DNA of 9,680 nucleotides from JALORV01 sp035429805. GTDB taxonomy: Bacteria; Pseudomonadota; Gammaproteobacteria; Burkholderiales; Burkholderiaceae_F. The stretch spans positions 1-9,680 of the forward strand of contig DAOMFL010000111.1 of the NCBI GenBank assembly GCA_035429805.1, written 5' to 3'. The position numbers and the translations under genes are program-made. The notes under the pieces are model-generated. The model saw nothing but the letters and a program-made list of their open reading frames with translations, searched no databases and was not told the origin of the DNA. Below, one piece after another: positions 6,389-9,680 of this stretch. Position 1 is the first letter of the stretch. Every line of letters begins with the position of its first letter.

Positions 6389-8218
6389 CTAGCTGGCCGG
6401 ACCACCGACCACCTGCAGCACCGCCGCGCCGTAGTGCTCGAGCTTGGCCGCGCCGATACCGGAGATCTCTCCGAGCGCGCCCAGCGTGCGCGGCTGCAAC
6501 TGTGCGATCGCACGCAGCGTACCGTCGTGGAACACGACATACGCCGGCACGCCGTGTTCCTTTGCGACGCCCGCGCGCCACGCGCGCAGGCGCTCGAACA
6601 GACCTTCCGCCGACGCATCGAGTCCAGCGGCTGCCACGGCACGGCGTGCCTTCGCGCGTTGCCTCGGCTCGGGGGCCTCGGTTCGAAGCTCGATGCGCCG
6701 TTCGCCGCGCAGTACTGCGCGGCTGGCTTCCGTGAGCCGCAGCACGTTGAAGTGGGCGTAGTCCGCCTCGACGACGCGCTGCGCCACCAGCTGGCGCAGC
6801 AGCAGACGCCATTCCGCCTCCGGCCGGTCGGCGCCGATGCCGAAGGTCGACAGCCGCTCGTGACCGAAGCGCGTCACCTTGTCGGTCACCTTGCCGCGCA
6901 GCACGTCGATCACATGCGTCGCCGCGAAGCCGAAGCCGCCAGCCTGCTGGCAGCGGTAGATCGTCGACAGCAGCTTGCGCGCGTCCTCGGTTGCGTCGCG
7001 CAGCGCCGGCGGCACCAGACAGTTGTCACAGTTGCCGCACGGCGAACTCGCCTCGCCGAAGTACGCCAGCAGCCGCACGCGGCGGCAGTCCGCCGCCTCG
7101 GCGAGCGCCAGCATCGCGTCGAGCTTCGCACTCGACAGCCGCTTGTAGCTCTCGTCCGCCTCGGACTGTTCGATCAGGCGCCGCTGCTGCACGACGTCGG
7201 CGAGGCCGTAGGCCATCCAGGCGTCCGCCGGCAGACCGTCGCGGCCAGCCCGGCCGGTTTCCTGGAAATAGCCCTCCACGCTCTTCGGCATGTCGAGATG
7301 CGCGACGAAGCGCACGTCGGGCTTGTCGATGCCCATGCCGAACGCAATCGTCGCAACGATGACGCAGGCGTCATCGCGCTGAAACCGCGCCTGATGGGCC
7401 GCGCGCGAGGCTGGTTCCATGCCAGCGTGGTAGGGCAGCGCCGGGATGCCATGACCGGCCAGGAATTCCGCGACCTCTTCCACCGTGTTGCGTGCCAGGC
7501 AATAGACGATGCCGGCCTCGCCCGCGTGCTCGTCGCGGATGAAGCGCAGCAGCTGCTCGCGCGGCTCGCGCTTGGCGACGATGCGATAGCGGATGTTGGG
7601 CCGGTCGAAGCTCGCGACGAAGACGTGCGGATCGACGAGCAGCTTGTCGATGATCTCCGCGCGTGTCGGCGCATCGGCAGTGGCCGTGAGCGCTATGCGC
7701 GGCACGTCGGCAAAGCGTTCGCGCAGCACCTCGAGCGCGCCGTACTCGGGGCGGAAGTCGTGACCCCATTGCGAGACGCAGTGCGCTTCGTCGATCGCGA
7801 AGAGCGCCAGGCCCGCGCTGGCGCGCACTTCGTCGAGCAGCCGCAGGCTGCGCTCGGTCATCAGCCGCTCCGGCGCGATGTAGACGAGGTCGATGTCGCC
7901 GGCGCGCATGCGGCGCTCGACGGCGTTGACCTCGGCCGATGAAAGCGTCGAGTTGAGCGCGGCGGCACGCACGCCGAGTTCGTCGAGGGCCGCGACCTGG
8001 TCGGCCATCAGCGCGATCAGCGGTGAGACGACGATGCCGACGCCGCGGCGCATCAGTGCCGGAATCTGGTAGGTGAGCGACTTGCCGCCGCCGGTGGGCA
8101 TCAGCACCAGCGCATCACCGCCGGCGACGACATGATCGATCACTTCGCGCTGGAATCCGCGGAAGCTCGCGTAGCCGAAGACCTCCTTGAGGATGGCACT
8201 GGCACTGGATCGATTCAC
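6389..8218 (-). CDS. recQ: ATP-dependent DNA helicase RecQ
   Basis: A 609-residue superfamily 2 3'-5' DNA helicase acting in RecF-pathway recombination and stalled-fork repair. Domains in order: a RecQ motif 0 (FRGFQREVI, Q23), Walker A MPTGGGKS (K46), DEAH (143-146), the aromatic-rich loop SQWGHDFRPEY (149-159) and motif VI QETGRAGRDG (319-328). The RQC zinc site uses C378, C394, C397 and C400, followed by a winged helix (about 410-520). A C-terminal HRDC domain spans about 538-605. Length and domain order match E. coli RecQ. The frame is open far upstream to 8884, but that part runs antisense through the neighbouring membrane-protein gene and has no domain. I chose the GTG at 8216-8218, giving (M)NRSSASAILKEVFGY, because it yields the standard N-terminus; no in-frame ATG is close and no strong ribosome site is visible. 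Divergent from the gene at 8252 with only 33 bp between them. Confidence 0.95.
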   Translation of the reverse strand: MNRSSASAILKEVFGYASFRGFQREVIDHVVAGGDALVLMPTGGGKSLTYQIPALMRRGVGIVVSPLIALMADQVAALDELGVRAAALNSTLSSAEVNAVERRMRAGDIDLVYIAPERLMTERSLRLLDEVRASAGLALFAIDEAHCVSQWGHDFRPEYGALEVLRERFADVPRIALTATADAPTRAEIIDKLLVDPHVFVASFDRPNIRYRIVAKREPREQLLRFIRDEHAGEAGIVYCLARNTVEEVAEFLAGHGIPALPYHAGMEPASRAAHQARFQRDDACVIVATIAFGMGIDKPDVRFVAHLDMPKSVEGYFQETGRAGRDGLPADAWMAYGLADVVQQRRLIEQSEADESYKRLSSAKLDAMLALAEAADCRRVRLLAYFGEASSPCGNCDNCLVPPALRDATEDARKLLSTIYRCQQAGGFGFAATHVIDVLRGKVTDKVTRFGHERLSTFGIGADRPEAEWRLLLRQLVAQRVVEADYAHFNVLRLTEASRAVLRGERRIELRTEAPEPRQRAKARRAVAAAGLDASAEGLFERLRAWRAGVAKEHGVPAYVVFHDGTLRAIAQLQPRTLGALGEISGIGAAKLEHYGAAVLQVVGGPAS

Positions 8219-8251
8219 CGCCGTAGCGTAACGAATCAGCGCAGCGGTACG

Positions 8252-8728
8252 ATGCCGCTCCCACCCGATGAACCGGCCCGAGCGCCGCCCCGCGTCATGT
8301 CCGCTGAAGCGCCCTCCCCGGTTCCCACGTCGCGCGAGTTCACGCTGCTCGGCATCACCTACGGGCTGTTTGCGATCGGGCTCGTGATGTTCTGGCCGGC
8401 ATTCATCGGCCTGGTGGTCGCCTACGTGAAGCGCGGCGACGTCGCGGAGAACTTTCTCGCGTCGCACTACTCGTGGCTGATCCGCACCTTCTGGGGCTGG
8501 ACCCTCGGCTTCGCGGCGGGGCTGGGCATCATCCTGGCTCTGGTGGTGCCGACTGCCATCCGCATGGAGCGCATGGGCGACGTCACGGCCACGGCCGTCC
8601 GGGTGCCGTGGGAACTGCTGGGCGGGGCCGTGGCCGGTGGGCTGATCTTCCTGCTGGTCTGGTGCTGGGTCGTCTACCGGCTGATCCGCGGCACGCTGCG
8701 GCTCGCTGACGGCCGCGAAGTGCCCTGA
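8252..8728 (+). CDS. Three-helix inner-membrane protein (COG3671-like)
   Basis: A 158-residue integral membrane protein with three predicted helices at about 30-58, 80-102 and 122-146. Between helices 1 and 2 lies the conserved-looking YVKRGDVAENFLASHYSWLIRTFW, and the end has VYRLIRGTLRLADGREV. This pattern (KR-D, then SH-W-IRTFW, then YR-RG-L-L-DGR) is what I recall for the uncharacterised COG3671/DUF4870-like membrane proteins of proteobacteria. Function is unknown. The start is uncertain: ATG 8252 gives a Pro-rich cytoplasmic tail, whereas ATG 8297 (MSAEAPSP) gives a 143-residue protein closer to the usual family length. Neither has a clear ribosome site. It starts 33 bp from the recQ start on the opposite strand, and its stop lies 16 bp before the operator at 8745. 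Confidence 0.8.
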   Translation: MPLPPDEPARAPPRVMSAEAPSPVPTSREFTLLGITYGLFAIGLVMFWPAFIGLVVAYVKRGDVAENFLASHYSWLIRTFWGWTLGFAAGLGIILALVVPTAIRMERMGDVTATAVRVPWELLGGAVAGGLIFLLVWCWVVYRLIRGTLRLADGREVP

Positions 8729-8744
8729 GAGGCCGCGGAGCAAG

Positions 8745-8760
8745 TTGACGTTTACGTCAA
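8745..8760. promoter_or_regulatory. LiuR-type operator before thioesterase and dehydrogenase genes
   Basis: A 16-bp inverted repeat, TTGACG-TTTA-CGTCAA, with the same arms as the site at 3901-3916; only one central base differs. It lies 35 bp upstream of the thioesterase ATG and upstream of the isovaleryl-CoA dehydrogenase gene, a known LiuR target in proteobacteria. Confidence 0.85.
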
Positions 8761-8773
8761 CGGCACCTAGAGT
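8745..8773 (+). promoter_or_regulatory. Predicted sigma-70 promoter overlapping the operator
   Basis: The left operator arm, TTGACG (8745-8750), is a near-consensus -35. After exactly 17 bp comes TAGAGT (8768-8773), four of six -10 matches. Transcription would start near 8780, leaving a short leader that carries the AGGAG site at 8785-8789. A protein bound at the palindrome would cover the -35 and much of the spacer, which suits repression. Confidence 0.6.
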
Positions 8774-8795
8774 CCACGGGGTCCAGGAGCCGTCC

Positions 8796-9245
8796 ATGCA
8801 CGCCCCGCTCAACCCCGACTTCGAAGCCCGCGTGCGGGCGTCGTTCGCCCGGCAGGCGGCGATGGGCCTGATCGGTGCCCGCATAACGTCGGTGGAACCG
8901 GGGCGTTGCGCCGTCGAGCTGCCGGTGCGCGCTGACCTGACCCAGCAGCACGGCTACGTGCACTGCGGTGTCGTCGGCATGATCGCCGACAGTGCCGGCG
9001 GCTATGCCGCGTTCACACTGATGCCGGCCGACGCCAGCGTGCTGACGGTGGAGTTCAAGATCAACATGCTGGCGCCGGCCGCCGGCGACCTGTTGATCGC
9101 GACCGGCGAGGTGCTCAAGCCCGGACGCTCCCTGTCGATCGTGCGGGCCGACGTGATCGCGGTGCAGGGGCAGAAGAGAACGCGTGTCGCCGCCATGCAG
9201 CAGACGCTGATGGTCATGCACGGCGTCGCCGACGAGAAGATTTGA
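8796..9245 (+). CDS. Hotdog-fold acyl-CoA thioesterase (PaaI-like)
   Basis: A 149-residue protein of the PaaI-type hotdog thioesterase family, which hydrolyses acyl-CoA to free acid and CoA in the cytoplasm. The active-site helix pattern is present at 56-71: HCGVVGMIADSAGGYA, where His56 and the acidic Asp65 match the HGG-x-D motif with Cys in place of the first Gly. The strands that follow (VLTVEFKINMLAP and LSIVRADVIAV) fit the fold, and length is normal. The ATG at 8796 is fixed by AGGAG 6 nt upstream; an upstream ATG in the same frame would overlap the operator. It is the first gene behind the LiuR-type operator and is followed after 95 bp by isovaleryl-CoA dehydrogenase on the same strand. 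The context suggests a short branched acyl-CoA substrate, for example to relieve CoA trapping (inference). Confidence 0.87.
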   Translation: MHAPLNPDFEARVRASFARQAAMGLIGARITSVEPGRCAVELPVRADLTQQHGYVHCGVVGMIADSAGGYAAFTLMPADASVLTVEFKINMLAPAAGDLLIATGEVLKPGRSLSIVRADVIAVQGQKRTRVAAMQQTLMVMHGVADEKI

Positions 9246-9282
9246 GGATCCATCCCCGGGCTCACTGCGTGCGTTGATCCAT

Positions 9283-9304
9283 GGTTCGGCCTGCAGGCCG
9301 AACC
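9283..9304. repeat. Perfect 22-bp palindrome between thioesterase and dehydrogenase genes
   Basis: Arms GGTTCGGCCTG (9283-9293) and CAGGCCGAACC (9294-9304) are exactly complementary with no spacer. In RNA this would fold into a stable hairpin with a tight 4-nt loop. No T-run follows, so it is unlikely to be a full intrinsic terminator. It may be an mRNA-processing or stabilising hairpin, or a second protein-binding site. Confidence 0.7.
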
Positions 9305-9340
9305 GCAGCGCGCCGACTGAGGGAGACAGAGGAGACGAGA

Positions 9341-9680
9341 ATGGAACTGCCCGGACTGCAATTCGACCTCGGCGACGACATCGCGGCGCTGCGAGAGGCG
9401 GTGCGCGACTTCGCTCAGGCCGAGATCGCGCCCCGCGCGGCCGAGATCGACCGCACCGACCAGTTCCCGATGGACCTGTGGCGCAAACTCGGCGATCTGG
9501 GCGTGCTCGGCATCACGGTCGACGAGGAGTACGGCGGTGCGGCACTGGGTTATCTCGCCCACATCGTCGCGATGGAGGAAATCTCGCGCGCCAGCGGATC
9601 GGTAGGGCTCTCGTACGGGGCGCACTCGAACCTGTGCGTCAACCAGATCAAGCGCAACGGCAACGCGGCGCAGAAGAAGA
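9341..9680 (+). CDS. liuA: Isovaleryl-CoA dehydrogenase, N-terminal part (cut by window end)
   Basis: The first 113 residues of an acyl-CoA dehydrogenase, open at the right edge. The start MELPGLQFDLGDDIAALREAV, then IDRTDQFPMDLWRKLGDLGVLGITV, EEYGGAALGYLAHIVAMEEI and SRASGSVGLSYGAHSNLCVNQI are near-diagnostic of isovaleryl-CoA dehydrogenase (Ivd/LiuA), which oxidises isovaleryl-CoA to 3-methylcrotonyl-CoA with FAD in leucine breakdown and passes electrons to ETF. The visible part is the N-terminal helical domain; the catalytic base lies beyond the window. The ATG at 9341 has GGAG 6 nt upstream. The gene follows the thioesterase on the same strand and probably shares the promoter at 8745-8773, although the palindrome at 9283-9304 lies between. 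Genes for methylcrotonyl-CoA carboxylase and HMG-CoA lyase are expected next, beyond the window (inference). Confidence 0.93.
   Translation, partial: MELPGLQFDLGDDIAALREAVRDFAQAEIAPRAAEIDRTDQFPMDLWRKLGDLGVLGITVDEEYGGAALGYLAHIVAMEEISRASGSVGLSYGAHSNLCVNQIKRNGNAAQKK

Noticed and set aside
6434..7942. Plus-strand open frame (502 codons) opposite recQ
   Set aside because: It is antisense to the helicase core and RQC domains and has no recognisable motif.
8219..8884. N-terminal extension of the recQ frame
   Set aside because: It lies antisense to the membrane-protein and thioesterase genes, contains no domain, and the standard RecQ N-terminus begins at 8218.
9637..9643. Single CGTCAA half-site within the dehydrogenase gene
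   Set aside because: There is no opposing TTGACG arm at the right spacing, so it is not a palindromic operator.
1..9680. Search for tRNA, rRNA, CRISPR repeats, insertion-sequence ends or transposase genes
   Set aside because: No cloverleaf-like segment, regularly spaced repeats, transposase motif or target duplications were seen by eye; the region looks like ordinary chromosome.

Overview
The window is a high-GC chromosomal segment (strong G/C bias at third codon positions) with ordinary housekeeping and catabolic genes. It most likely comes from a beta- or gammaproteobacterium: it has a LiuR-type MerR regulator with liu genes, a DUF2799-like lipoprotein, a COG3671-like membrane protein and a 609-residue RecQ. 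I see no insertion sequence, phage gene, CRISPR array, rRNA or tRNA.

Left part (1-2790): a two-CBS-domain protein (minus strand, 27-617) is divergent from a DUF2799-like lipoprotein (plus, 917-1564). The lipoprotein gene converges on a cystathionine beta-lyase family gene (minus, 1603-2790).

Middle (2806-5829): a metallo-beta-lactamase-fold hydrolase (minus, 2806-3885) lies 14 nt upstream of the cystathionine beta-lyase gene and probably shares its transcript. A MerR regulator resembling LiuR (plus, 3956-4396) is divergent from it. The gap between the two holds a 16-bp inverted repeat. The regulator gene runs convergently into an amidase gene (minus, 4393-5829), with overlapping stop codons.

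Right part (5830-9680): a 412-bp stretch without a convincing gene is followed by a possible 47-residue one-helix membrane protein (plus, 6242-6385). Next come recQ (minus, 6389-8218), a three-helix membrane protein (plus, 8252-8728), a hotdog-fold thioesterase (plus, 8796-9245) and the start of an isovaleryl-CoA dehydrogenase gene (plus, from 9341, cut by the window end).

The most informative signal is regulatory. Two near-identical 16-bp palindromes (arms TTGACG and CGTCAA, 4-bp centres TTGA and TTTA) lie 4.8 kb apart. One is beside the MerR gene and its divergent partner. The other is in front of the thioesterase and isovaleryl-CoA dehydrogenase genes, overlapping a good -35/-10 promoter. 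This points to a local LiuR regulon for branched-chain amino acid breakdown that may also include the hydrolase and cystathionine beta-lyase genes. I found no wholly new system. The thioesterase position, the hydrolase-lyase operon and a perfect 22-bp palindrome before the dehydrogenase gene are the points most worth checking.
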